Shown here: in pieces, positions 30,343 through 37,562 of the stretch
Position numbering within the stretch: position 1 is the first letter of the stretch
Layout: every line of letters begins with the position of its first letter
DNA from: a bacterium
GTDB lineage: Bacteria; Myxococcota_A; Bradymonadia; Bradymonadales; Bradymonadaceae
Reading direction: 5' to 3'
DNA length: 37,562 bases
Assembly (NCBI GenBank): GCA_030427705.1
Contig: JAUIBR010000059.1
Coordinates: forward strand, 1 to 37,562
Notes under the pieces: generated by a model
Seen by the model: only the letters and a program-made list of their open reading frames with translations
Databases searched by the model: none
What the model was told of the DNA's origin: nothing
Position numbers and translations under genes: made by a program

Positions 30343-31929
30343 TTACTTCTGCATGACATCCCATTTGGGGCGCTTCCAGCTTGCGCGGAAGTCGGCAAGG
30401 GTCGCTTTGACAGCCGATTTCTCTTTCTCACGGCCGTCGATAAACGCCACGAACTCAAGTTGTTTGTCCTTCTTATCGTACTGCTCATCAAACTGACGCA
30501 CGATATCGTTGGCAGGGAGGGTCTTTCGCCCCATTACCTCCTGCAGTTCAAGCTCAAGCCCGTGATACTTGTCGTCGGGTTGGTATGCTTTGTAGACCAG
30601 TTCTGTGCAAACGATGCTTTCATCCGTCACGAAATCGAAATTGAAGTCGTAGGGCAGACCGTGCAGCTCAAATGCGTTGATCACAGCGGTGGCAATCTCC
30701 GACTTGCTGCGGATGGGGCGCATGACGCCAACGTAATCTGCTCCGATACCGTGTTCTAAGCTGCTGAAGACGACACCTTCACTCAACGCCTCGATAATAC
30801 GGTTCGTGTGCCCGTCCGACGATTCGGCAAGGTAGGCTTTCCAAGCTTCTGGGTGCTCGGATTTCAGATACGCGACGAGGCTCTCGGCGCCGTAATGTGC
30901 CTGCATGTAACCGTTAACCTCTTCGTCATCGAAGAACGCAGTCAGGGTCTCTTCGTCGCCGAGATAGAGTTCGGCGTGTGGCCAAAATCCCGGCAGCCCG
31001 ATATTCGAAAGGTACCAGTTATGCCGCGCGACAATGATGTCGCCCGGCTGCATCGCCTCGTTCAATTCTTCGATTTGCTCAGCACCAATCAGGTGTGCAT
31101 GAAGACGACGAACGCGGGTATCACCCATCCATTCGGCTACGTTCTTCTGGACCGGAAACCACGCGTCAAAACTCATGTCACGCACGATATCGAACGCATT
31201 GTAGCTGAATTGAATCGCTGCACGTTCTCGCAGGTCAACCAAGGATGCCGTGTGATAGCCGTCGATGGTTCCCATTCCCCAACTACACCACTCCCTTTTG
31301 TGGCAGTCGGCGTCCTTGAGCGCAGGCTCGACGGTCACGAAGTACTGTTTGCTCCCCATCAACCGGGCGATGGCCTTCACATGGATGATGTTCCACTTCA
31401 GCGCCGCGAATCCACCGCCTGGAATGTCATATCGAGGTGCGCTCTCGTCGAGCAGTTTCTCCATCGGTTTGCTGGGCACCGTCAGGTCAAAAAACGTTAA
31501 GCCATGGCGATACTGAACCATCCACGCCGTGTAGCCGACCATGAACGCCTCTGCATGTGCTCTGCGCTCTTTGACGAGCCCATACTTGTGGAACTCTTTC
31601 CAGTACGTCTTCACCCCATCGAGCGCGCGCATGTAATCCAGTACGGTTTGCCAGATCACCCGCAGTTCGTGCTTCTGCTGTGGTGTGAGTTCGACATCCT
31701 CGGATTTGGGAAACAACTCAGGGTGTTTCTTCGCGTATGCCAGCGTGGATTCGAGCCCTTCGTCATATCGTTTGATCAGTTCCAGGTCTTCTTTGACCTT
31801 CTGGCGACGCTCCTCTTCTTTGAGCGATTCCATCGATCTGGAACCCTTGGGTTTGTTGTCACATCCTGCGCTGAGACAAAGGGATAGCGCAAAGAAGCAA
31901 AAGAGTATGGAATTGAGTCGTGGCAGCAC
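30343..31929 (-). CDS. YiiX-type NlpC/P60-like lipoprotein
   Basis: A 528-residue lipoprotein; the signal peptide ends in LSAGC (Cys23). Residues of about 30-290 are helical and unknown to me. The C-terminal region (about 294-450) resembles the permuted papain-fold YiiX/YebB family: QPGDIIVARHN, GFWPHAELYLGD with His318 and, after a long insertion, GLPYDFNFDFVTDESIVCTELVYKAY with Cys441, so the catalytic Cys lies after the His as in the permuted group. Substrates of this family may be lipids or peptides attached to the envelope. Start is GTG 31929 with AAAGGAA upstream. It precedes the ligase operon on the same strand with 81 bases between. Confidence 0.8.
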   Translation of the reverse strand: MLPRLNSILFCFFALSLCLSAGCDNKPKGSRSMESLKEEERRQKVKEDLELIKRYDEGLESTLAYAKKHPELFPKSEDVELTPQQKHELRVIWQTVLDYMRALDGVKTYWKEFHKYGLVKERRAHAEAFMVGYTAWMVQYRHGLTFFDLTVPSKPMEKLLDESAPRYDIPGGGFAALKWNIIHVKAIARLMGSKQYFVTVEPALKDADCHKREWCSWGMGTIDGYHTASLVDLRERAAIQFSYNAFDIVRDMSFDAWFPVQKNVAEWMGDTRVRRLHAHLIGAEQIEELNEAMQPGDIIVARHNWYLSNIGLPGFWPHAELYLGDEETLTAFFDDEEVNGYMQAHYGAESLVAYLKSEHPEAWKAYLAESSDGHTNRIIEALSEGVVFSSLEHGIGADYVGVMRPIRSKSEIATAVINAFELHGLPYDFNFDFVTDESIVCTELVYKAYQPDDKYHGLELELQEVMGRKTLPANDIVRQFDEQYDKKDKQLEFVAFIDGREKEKSAVKATLADFRASWKRPKWDVMQK

Positions 31930-32024
31930 GGTGTTCCTTTGATTAGAGGCTTGGCAACCGTCAAAACCGTCCTAGCTTGAATGTAGCTAAGGCCTGATTT
32001 TAGTCCACGAGCGGAGTTGGTGAA

Positions 32025-32558
32025 ATGCTCGGATCAAAGTCCACCCTACAGTGGGTATCAAGTCCAAACGGACCATTCATATTGTTCCCGCGGGGAGCAA
32101 AGGCCGAGCCTGTGACGAATATCGAAATGGGCGGCGACGTGCTGCAAGGCGTGCAGCTCGGTGAATCGAGTTGTGTGCTGCTCGCCGATGGATTCGAGAC
32201 GACCTGGTGGAATCTGCCAGCCTGGGGCGGGGGGATCATCGTGCGATGTCTCTGGGCCGACTCCGAGGATGCCGTCGTTCATGCCGTCCAGAACGTTGAA
32301 GAATCAGATTGGTCTGAAGAAAACGTGGTGTTGGACGCACTTGATGGCGCGCTGATCCTGTCCGACCTGAGTGGCAAATCTCGAGACGAGCTCGAACGTG
32401 AAGCCAGACGAAAACACGTGCGTTATCCTGCACCGTCTGCTGCCCGTAACTTAAGAACCAAGCCCCATGACGCAGTTGTAGGACGTGACGGGCACCCGTT
32501 CGCATTCCTGCTCGGATGTTGCGTTTTCGTTCCCATCACGATCACATTGGAAGGTTGA
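32025..32558 (+). CDS. Imm21-like protein, possibly damaged at the C-terminus
   Basis: A 177-residue soluble protein. The N-terminal 110 residues look like immunity protein family 21: LQWVSSPNGPFILFPRG, then VLLADGFETTWWNLPAWGGGIIVRCLWAD, which parallels the family's W-x-x-S-x-GGP and TxxW-(x)n-GG-x-x-VRW motifs. The DYDRAC-type segment typical of the family is not visible. Downstream of about residue 140 the frame runs 108 bp antisense through a better-supported lipoprotein gene, and reads like chance coding, so the protein may originally have ended differently. Ribosome binding site GGAG at 32013-32016. No toxin gene is next to it, so an orphan immunity protein or a divergent relative is possible. 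Confidence 0.5.
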   Translation: MLGSKSTLQWVSSPNGPFILFPRGAKAEPVTNIEMGGDVLQGVQLGESSCVLLADGFETTWWNLPAWGGGIIVRCLWADSEDAVVHAVQNVEESDWSEENVVLDALDGALILSDLSGKSRDELEREARRKHVRYPAPSAARNLRTKPHDAVVGRDGHPFAFLLGCCVFVPITITLEG

Positions 32559-32831
32559 TCCTGGCCACAAGAGCACATGCGAAGCATCGTGTTTCGCCGC
32601 CTGGTTCCGGGCTTTGACTTCGGCAACTGAGCTGCGTGATTCCGTGCGCTCGTTGGGTCTGACCACAACCTCGAACCGTTTCACCTCCGTACATTGACCC
32701 GCGCGTTCTTGGCGGAGGTAGTCGTGCGAGAGCGTCTCCACATTCTTAGCGGATTTACTGACTGCGACCGTGGTTGTGCAGCCGCAAACCAAGAGGACCA
32801 TGATAGGGGCCAGCGAGGACAGAATTCGCAT
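32451..32831 (-). CDS. Small lipoprotein (DUF4156-like)
   Basis: A 126-residue exported protein with signal peptide and a cysteine at position 18 (LLVCGC). The body has ECERVPVTSYNCV at its end, VEVKARNQAAKHDASHVLLWPG-like sequence, where the alternating N-AA-x-x-x-A-S-H-V pattern recalls the DUF4156 lipoproteins, and six cysteines that could form disulphides. Coding looks real because of the signal sequence. It overlaps the end of the Imm21-like frame on the opposite strand by 108 bases, one of the two ends must be wrong or the genes truly overlap. No good ribosome binding site is seen. Function unknown. Confidence 0.65.
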   Translation of the reverse strand: MRILSSLAPIMVLLVCGCTTTVAVSKSAKNVETLSHDYLRQERAGQCTEVKRFEVVVRPNERTESRSSVAEVKARNQAAKHDASHVLLWPGSTFQCDRDGNENATSEQECERVPVTSYNCVMGLGS

Positions 32832-32908
32832 TGTGCGCTCATCAAATTGGAAAATTGATGTTCGTAGATTCTCACGCTTAGCAGCGTTGCGCCAAGTGTG
32901 ATAACCAA

Positions 32909-32924
32909 CCTCATCATCATGAGG
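32909..32924 (+). promoter_or_regulatory. Inverted repeat over the acyl-CoA dehydrogenase ribosome binding site
   Basis: CCTCAT (32909-32914) and ATGAGG (32919-32924) are perfectly complementary with a four-base loop, just before the AGGA that serves the ATG at 32930. It could be a small operator or an RNA hairpin covering the binding site. No T-tract. Confidence 0.3.
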
Positions 32925-32929
32925 AATCT

Positions 32930-34128
32930 ATGGAATACCAATACGACGAAAGAGTGACCAACGCGGTCGAGACCATGCGCGCGTTTGTTCGCGAGGAACT
33001 CTACCCACTGGAATCGAAGTTCATCGGCAATTCGTTTGCTTCGCTAAAGCCCGTTTTGAACGAGAAACGAGCGAAAGCCAAAGCGCTTGGGCTGTGGGCC
33101 CCTCATATTGAAGCGGACCACGGCGGGGCAGGATTCTCGCTGTGGGAGTTCGCACCCATGAGCGAGGTCTTGGGGATGTCCCCGATTGGCCACTACGTGT
33201 TCAACTGTCAGGCGCCTGATGCCGGGAACATGGAAATCCTGATCGAACACGGTACCGACGCGCAGAAATCGACCTACTTGGAACCACTTTTGGCCGGGGA
33301 AATTCGATCATGTTTCTCGATGACCGAACCGGACGCACCTGGTGCCAATCCGACTTGGATGAACACGTTGGCAGTCAAGGACGGCAACGACTACGTCATC
33401 AACGGTCGCAAGTGGTTTACGACAGCCGCAGACGGCGCAGCGTTCGCGATCGTCATGGCTGTGACGGACCCCAACGCTGAAAACAAATACGCGAAAGCGA
33501 GCCAGATTATCGTGCCTATCGACACTCCGGGTATGGACATTGTCCGCAACATCTCGGTGAGCCTGGTGACGATTACGCGAGCCACTCCGAGATTCAATAC
33601 ACTGACGTCCGCGTCCCGCAGTCCAATATTTTGGGCGGGGAGGGCGCTGGGTTCCTGATCGCACAAAACCGCCTTGGGCCAGGCCGAATTCACCACTGCA
33701 TGCGCTGGATCGGGATTTGTGAACGGGCGTTCGACCTCATGTGCACACGAGCAGCGACGCGAGAGCTCAACCCCGGCAAACCACTAGGCACCCGACAAAT
33801 CGTACAGGCTTGGATCGCAGAGAGCCGTGCAGAAATCGACGCAGCCCGCCTGATGGTGATGAAAGCCGCTTGGAAGATTGCGCACGAAGGCACCTACGCC
33901 TCGCGCGTCGAAATCTCGACTATCAAGTTCTTTGTCGCAGGCATCCTGCAGAAAGTGCTCGACCGTGCCATCCAAGTGCATGGCGCGCTTGGCATGACTG
34001 ACGACTTGCCATTGTCGTATTGGTACCGCCATGAACGCGCCGCACGAATCTACGACGGACCGGATGAGGTTCACAAAGTCGTGGTCGCTCGGTCCGTTCT
34101 CAAAAACTACGGCATCAAGGTCTCCTAG
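32930..34128 (+). pseudogene. Acyl-CoA dehydrogenase family gene with a frameshift
   Basis: The first frame codes for 209 clean residues of an acyl-CoA dehydrogenase of the ACAD10/11 or LvaC type, with GLWAPHIEADHGGAGFS, FSMTEPDAPG and YVINGRKWFTTAADGA, up to IVRNISV. The continuation EPGDDYASHSEIQYTDVRVP, GGEGAGFLIAQNRLGPGRIHHCMRWIG, QVHGALGMTDDLPLS and RIYDGPDEVH lies in the next frame from 33559 to the TAG at 34126-34128. A loss of seven bases near 33555-33561, taking away about two residues between NISV and EPGDDY, would explain the shift exactly. Start ATG 32930 has AGGA four bases upstream. It is followed with no gap by the kinase gene. Real mutation or sequencing/assembly error. Confidence 0.85.
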
Positions 34129-35187
34129 ATGAGTGGATTGGATACACCAAAGGGCGTTCGAGAAGGAGAGGAACTCGATGTTGCCTCGCTCGAGGCATGG
34201 TTGACGCAAAACACCGACATCAAAACGCCGATCGAGGTACAACAGTTCCCGTCCGGGCACTCGAATTTGACGTACTTCATCAAGGATGCGTCGGAAAAAG
34301 AGCACGTGCTTCGCCGGCCTCCATTTGGGGCGAACGTTAAGTCCGGCCACGATATGAGCCGCGAATTCAACGTGTTGACCAAACTGGCAGACTTCCCAAA
34401 GACGCCGGAGGCAATCGCGTATTGTGACGACGATGCGGTTATCGGTGCCTCCTTCTATCTAATGGAACGCGTGTCCGGAGTTATTCTGCGTGGGCCCTCG
34501 CCCCGAGGCGTGGAGCTTCCCGAAGACACGATGCACAAGGTCTGCCGAGCGTTTGTGGATACGTTTGTCGAGATTCACAACGTCGACATCGAAGCGACGG
34601 GGATCATCGATATGGGCAAACCTGACGGCTATGTGGAACGTCAGGTGTCTGGCTGGACACGCCGATATGGCAAGGCCAAGACCGATGACCTTCCTGGCAT
34701 GGAGACTGCGGCGACTTGGCTGGCGGACAATCTTCCCCCGCAGTCGGCGGCAACGCTCATTCATAACGACTTTAAGTACGACAACATGGTCCTGGACCCG
34801 GATGATCTCGGACGCGTTAAAGCCGTTCTGGATTGGGAAATGGCGACCGTTGGCGATCCATTGATGGATTTTGGATCCACTCTCGGTTATTGGGTGGAGG
34901 CGTCAGACCCCGAGTTCTTGCAGGCTGTCAGCGGACCGACTGCGCTTCCTGGGAATCTGACTCGACAGGAGCTGGTTGAAGCGTATGCAGAGGCCTCCGG
35001 CCGAAGCATCGATCATATCCTATTTTACTACGTCTACGGTCTGTTCAAATTGGGCGTGATTGGGCAGCAAATCTACTACCGCTACAAACATGGGTTCACT
35101 CAGGATGAACGATTTGCAGGCCTGATTTTCCTCGTCCAAGCCGTTAGTGAACGCGCCGTTCAAGCGATCGAAACGAACAAAATATGA
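34129..35187 (+). CDS. APH-fold kinase (ACAD10/11 N-domain or LvaA-like)
   Basis: A 352-residue protein of the aminoglycoside phosphotransferase / choline kinase fold. It has FPSGHSNLTYFI at the N-terminal nucleotide loop, LRRPPFG, the catalytic HNDFKYDN motif (about 213-220) and the metal-binding DWEMATVGDPLMDFG (about 235-249). In mammals ACAD10 and ACAD11 carry this kinase domain fused to an acyl-CoA dehydrogenase, and bacterial LvaA with LvaC are separate; there the kinase phosphorylates the 4-hydroxyl of 4-hydroxyacyl-CoA before elimination. Here kinase and dehydrogenase are adjacent genes, which supports the same role. ATG directly follows the previous stop. Confidence 0.88.
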   Translation: MSGLDTPKGVREGEELDVASLEAWLTQNTDIKTPIEVQQFPSGHSNLTYFIKDASEKEHVLRRPPFGANVKSGHDMSREFNVLTKLADFPKTPEAIAYCDDDAVIGASFYLMERVSGVILRGPSPRGVELPEDTMHKVCRAFVDTFVEIHNVDIEATGIIDMGKPDGYVERQVSGWTRRYGKAKTDDLPGMETAATWLADNLPPQSAATLIHNDFKYDNMVLDPDDLGRVKAVLDWEMATVGDPLMDFGSTLGYWVEASDPEFLQAVSGPTALPGNLTRQELVEAYAEASGRSIDHILFYYVYGLFKLGVIGQQIYYRYKHGFTQDERFAGLIFLVQAVSERAVQAIETNKI

Positions 35188-36563
35188 AACATGCACTATT
35201 AATCTTACTCGTCGTCCTCTTCCCGATCATGGGCTGTGAAAAAGCCGATGACAAACCTAAGCCTTCGATTCCTGCGACGCCGGTGAAAGCGACAGCGGAA
35301 GCCCCCGCTCCGACCATCGCTGAGTCAGAAGTTGAGGTGGTGTTTGATGCCTGGCTAAATGCTCAGAATTCGGGAGATTTCGATGCATATATGGCCTTGT
35401 ATGGCCCAAAATTCAAAGGCACTAAGCGCGTTGGACCCAAGACGACTAGTTTCAATCGGGAGGGTTGGAAAGCGGATCGCGGCAGGATGTTTCAAAAGGA
35501 AATGAAGGTATCGAGCGGCGACATCGACATCGCCGTGTCGGCCGGTTCCGCAGTGATTCGTTTCCAACAAACCTGGGAGTCTGGTCGCTATAAGGATACT
35601 GGCCCAAAACAACTCATTCTCACGAAATCGGAGGATGGGAAACTATTGATCACAGGTGAGGAAATGCTCAAGTCGACGGTCCTCAGCGCCTCCAAGTCGA
35701 CTGGCGGTTTTGATCCAAATGAGCTGGCGCTTGTGCATGGTGGGCAATACATCATTTTGACCGACAAGGTCGAAGACTCTTGGATGAAAGGGAACGTACA
35801 AACCGACGAACTAGCCGATGCTGCTCGCGGCGTCGAATTCCCGAACCTGCCAGTTGAGTTCCGGCAGTGGAAGGGGCAGAACGTCATGGTGTTTGACGCT
35901 GCAGGTGAAGCTGTCTGCAAACAGAAGGTCATGGGACTGCGAGTCATCGCAAGAGTAACGCCTCACTTCGCAACAATGCAGGAATGGTACAAGGACGGAA
36001 AACCGCGAAAGAATGAGAAAGAGATCGCTCAGGAGGCCTTCGACCTCGCTGGATGGAGCGTCGTTCTTGTCGGCAAGCTAGATGCCAAATGCAAGGACGG
36101 GGTGTATGCCCGCACGCTTGCGTTTCAGCCACAAAAAGTTGGTATCAAAACACTTCCAAAAAAGGCGGCTGACGCGTTTAACGAATTGCCTGGTGTTCAG
36201 AGAATCCAGAAGGAGTACGAAGCCAGTGGCCACGATGGATTGTGGTGGGAAGGTGAGGAACGTCTATCCGCGAAAACATTCGAACATGCAGGAAAGACCT
36301 ATGCAGCCATCTCCGCCGCTGCTGGCCCGGGTTGCGGAGAGTTCTACGGCGAGTTTTGGGCCATCCTTGATATGACGGAAGGCGCGAAGTTGCTTACCGA
36401 CGGAGAGGATCCGGGACCGCTGTTCGCGCCACTGACGGTCGTGGACGCCGACACAGATGGACAGCCAGAGTTTGTAAGTGCCCATCAAATCGCAAGAAAC
36501 GTGAATGGGACATGGCGGGTGGTCACCGACCTCACGCCACCAAACCTCGATTGCGGCTGCTAA
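35184..36563 (+). CDS. Lipoprotein with NTF2-like domain
   Basis: A 459-residue exported protein. The signal peptide is followed by Cys18 in the slightly unusual lipobox IMGC. After a Pro/Lys linker, residues about 47-155 are an NTF2/SnoaL-like fold: VFDAWLNAQNSGDFDAYMALYG, then WKADRGRMF, VIRFQQTWESGRYKDTGPKQLIL and KLLITGEEML. The rest (about 170-459) is beta-rich with an end that resembles FG-GAP-like WAILDMTEGAKLL and VDADTDGQPEF; I do not recognise it. Its ATG overlaps the kinase stop as ATGA, so it belongs to the same operon though its role there is unclear. Confidence 0.78.
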   Translation: MKHALLILLVVLFPIMGCEKADDKPKPSIPATPVKATAEAPAPTIAESEVEVVFDAWLNAQNSGDFDAYMALYGPKFKGTKRVGPKTTSFNREGWKADRGRMFQKEMKVSSGDIDIAVSAGSAVIRFQQTWESGRYKDTGPKQLILTKSEDGKLLITGEEMLKSTVLSASKSTGGFDPNELALVHGGQYIILTDKVEDSWMKGNVQTDELADAARGVEFPNLPVEFRQWKGQNVMVFDAAGEAVCKQKVMGLRVIARVTPHFATMQEWYKDGKPRKNEKEIAQEAFDLAGWSVVLVGKLDAKCKDGVYARTLAFQPQKVGIKTLPKKAADAFNELPGVQRIQKEYEASGHDGLWWEGEERLSAKTFEHAGKTYAAISAAAGPGCGEFYGEFWAILDMTEGAKLLTDGEDPGPLFAPLTVVDADTDGQPEFVSAHQIARNVNGTWRVVTDLTPPNLDCGC

Positions 36564-36719
36564 ATATCTTTGCAACCGGAATGAAACTGCGTCATCTTAA
36601 GTTTGTTCGATGACCGTCCTGAGAAGGACGCGAGATCTGACGGCGGTAAGCACGGCACGTATCGTCGTTATGCGATTTGGGAATCGCGCAACGTAATTGC
36701 CGTAAAAGGAGGTGATCCA

Positions 36720-36782
36720 GTGAACGACTGTACTTATCCGACTGGAAAGGTGGTGTCCCATAGCGAGGTAAGCCTCTTATAG
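36720..36782 (+). CDS. Possible leader peptide, 20 codons
   Basis: GTG at 36720 lies seven bases after the GGAGG of an extremely strong ribosome binding site (36704-36718), and the frame VNDCTYPTGKVV... stops with TAG at 36780-36782. It has no clear run of one amino acid that would point to amino-acid attenuation. It may be only the by-product of an RNA motif. Confidence 0.3.
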   Translation: MNDCTYPTGKVVSHSEVSLL

Positions 36783-36921
36783 CCTCTGGCTCTTCGCTCG
36801 AGGGCGGATACGTCCAACAAGAGCGAGCGGCAACGTGGCAATTACGTCGCTGTAGAAATTCCCAGACACTGTCGACCCGCGCGGTATCCGTTTAGTCGGA
36901 CGGATCTTATGCCCCTCGAGC

Positions 36922-36943
36922 AAGCCGCGTGGGCTTTTTTTTT
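36922..36943 (+). terminator. Intrinsic terminator just before the EamA start codon
   Basis: AAGCC (36922-36926) and GGCTT (36932-36936) form a short stem with a five-base loop, followed by T from 36935 to 36943 (nine T). It ends only eight bases before the ATG at 36952, so if it is used the gene needs an antiterminated state or its own later start of transcription. Confidence 0.6.
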
Positions 36944-36951
36944 CTTGAACT

Positions 36952-37562
36952 ATGAACCATCGGCTCACACCACTCGTGCTGTTGGTCGGCGTCGTATCCA
37001 TCGCGTTCGCCGCAATCTTCTTTAAGTTGGCCGCACCAACACACCCGTTGGTCGCCGCTGGCGTGCGATTAGTCATCGCGTCGATTCTCCTGAGCCCGTT
37101 TACCTTCCGCGGCCTGAGAAACGGCAATCTGAGCCCCAAAATACTAAAGGCTGCCGCTATCGCCGGAGTGCTCTATGCATTGCATTTTGGACTCTGGGTC
37201 AGCTCATTGAGCTACACGACAGTGGCCGCGTCCGTAACTCTGGTCACAGCGACTCCCTTGTTCTTGGCATCGATTGCGGTTGTTACGGGAACTGATAAAC
37301 CGACGCCACGACTCGGGTTTGCATTGATACTTGCTACCGCGGGCGTGGTCGTCATTGGCGGCACCGACCTGGGGACGAGCCGACTGGCGCTGTTTGGTGA
37401 TGCACTCGCGCTCGCTGGCGCGTTTGCCATTGCTTTGTACATGTTGCTGGTGCGAAGCCTTGGCGACATCGACATTTGGTCGTTTGCAGGCGTTGCGACG
37501 GGCGTCGGTGGCGGGTTGCTGCTCTCGACTGCCGTTGCAACAGGCACATTTGCGATGCCAGG
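36952..37562 (+). CDS. EamA/DMT-family transporter, N-terminal part
   Basis: The frame is open to the right edge, 203 codons. The protein is hydrophobic with about seven membrane helices visible; the first EamA domain starts LVLLVGVVSIAFAAIFFKLAAPTHPLVAAGVR, where the FFKLA and AAGVRLVIA segments are typical of drug/metabolite transporters, and the second EamA half begins near 37390 with ALFGDALALAGAFAIALYMLLVR. Such proteins export amino acids or other small metabolites. There is no ribosome binding site before ATG 36952; the short sequence CTTGAACT follows the terminator directly. Full length would be near 290-300 residues. Confidence 0.9.
   Translation, partial: MNHRLTPLVLLVGVVSIAFAAIFFKLAAPTHPLVAAGVRLVIASILLSPFTFRGLRNGNLSPKILKAAAIAGVLYALHFGLWVSSLSYTTVAASVTLVTATPLFLASIAVVTGTDKPTPRLGFALILATAGVVVIGGTDLGTSRLALFGDALALAGAFAIALYMLLVRSLGDIDIWSFAGVATGVGGGLLLSTAVATGTFAMP

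Larger units (their letters stand above)
36564..36951 (+). ncRNA. Candidate structured leader RNA upstream of the EamA gene
   Basis: This 388 bp stretch has no long gene but many complementary pairs on the plus strand. CGTCCT-GAGA-AGGACG (36615-36630) is a stem with a GNRA loop. GTTATGCGATT (36667-36677) pairs with AATCGCGCAAC (36682-36692) except one mismatch. AAAAGGAGGTGATCC at 36704-36718 is complementary to the complete 3' tail of 16S rRNA. CGCTCG (36795-36800) could pair with CGAGCG (36824-36829), and ATCCGT (36885-36890) with ACGGAT (36899-36904). A terminator ends it (36922-36943). I could not assign it to tmRNA, RNase P RNA, 6S, SRP RNA or a known riboswitch. Ends are uncertain. It may be an attenuating leader or a separate sRNA. 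Confidence 0.5.

Noticed and set aside
36704-36720. 3' end of a 16S rRNA gene on the minus strand
   Set aside because: Only about 14-16 bases match; the sequence beyond does not continue as 16S helix 45 or the upstream region.
36777-37139. Minus-strand frame of 120 codons over the leader RNA and EamA start
   Set aside because: It is antisense to the transporter, lacks a binding site and any recognisable domain.

Overview
The window looks like chromosomal DNA of a Gram-negative, predatory- or complex-lifestyle bacterium of the old Deltaproteobacteria (Myxococcota or the Bradymonadota/Bradymonadales side; this placement is inference). Reasons: a dcw cell-division cluster, two large Ser/Thr kinases with PEGA domains flanking an FHA-sigma54 activator, many lipoproteins, cysteine-rich and pre-peptidase (PPC) surface repeats, and an Asn/Ser plus Met/Asp low-complexity lipoprotein tail. 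Apart from the junctions noted below, the coding density is high and there is no insertion sequence, prophage, CRISPR array, rRNA or tRNA.

Layout. 1-7065 (+): the end of the division and cell-wall cluster, murG (partial)-[285 bp gap where murC would be expected]-murB-ddl-ftsQ-ftsA-ftsZ, followed by trmJ. 7108-10962: a surface module, with a TonB-like protein and a cysteine-rich/PPC lipoprotein on the minus strand, a divergent low-complexity lipoprotein, and a 60-residue acidic protein. 11078-12311 (+): ppa and trmB. 12312-12587: an array of short hairpin repeats filling the space to a convergent metallo-beta-lactamase-fold gene. 13593-15169 (+): an Lgt-like membrane protein and a DUF72 protein. 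15231-17663 (+): folD-gcvT-gcvH, a one-carbon/glycine-cleavage operon without gcvP, ending in an intrinsic terminator that lies inside the convergent type 2 IPP isomerase gene. 18878-25200: kinase 1, a second hairpin-repeat array, the FHA-sigma54 activator and kinase 2. 25237-27476: a DUF362 protein and a convergent LOG-family protein. 27496-30261 (-): a three-gene operon of an ATP-dependent DNA ligase with an unusual C-terminal extension and two proteins I do not recognise. 30343-31929 (-): a YiiX-type NlpC/P60-like lipoprotein. 32025-32831: an Imm21-like protein overlapping tail-to-tail with a small lipoprotein. 32930-36563 (+): an acyl-CoA dehydrogenase gene broken by a frameshift, an aminoglycoside-phosphotransferase-fold kinase and an NTF2-like lipoprotein. 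36564-36951: an apparently structured RNA leader with an exceptionally long match to the 16S 3' tail and a terminator directly before the truncated EamA transporter gene at the right edge.

The most interesting unexplained things are (1) the two composite hairpin-repeat elements that exactly fill two convergent intergenic spaces and share the same end sequences, (2) the leader RNA at 36564-36951, (3) the ligase operon, and (4) the kinase/FHA-activator/kinase cluster, where kinase 2 ends with three copies of a G-[LI]-S-V-W motif. No homology search or folding program was run; all family names come from motifs read by eye.
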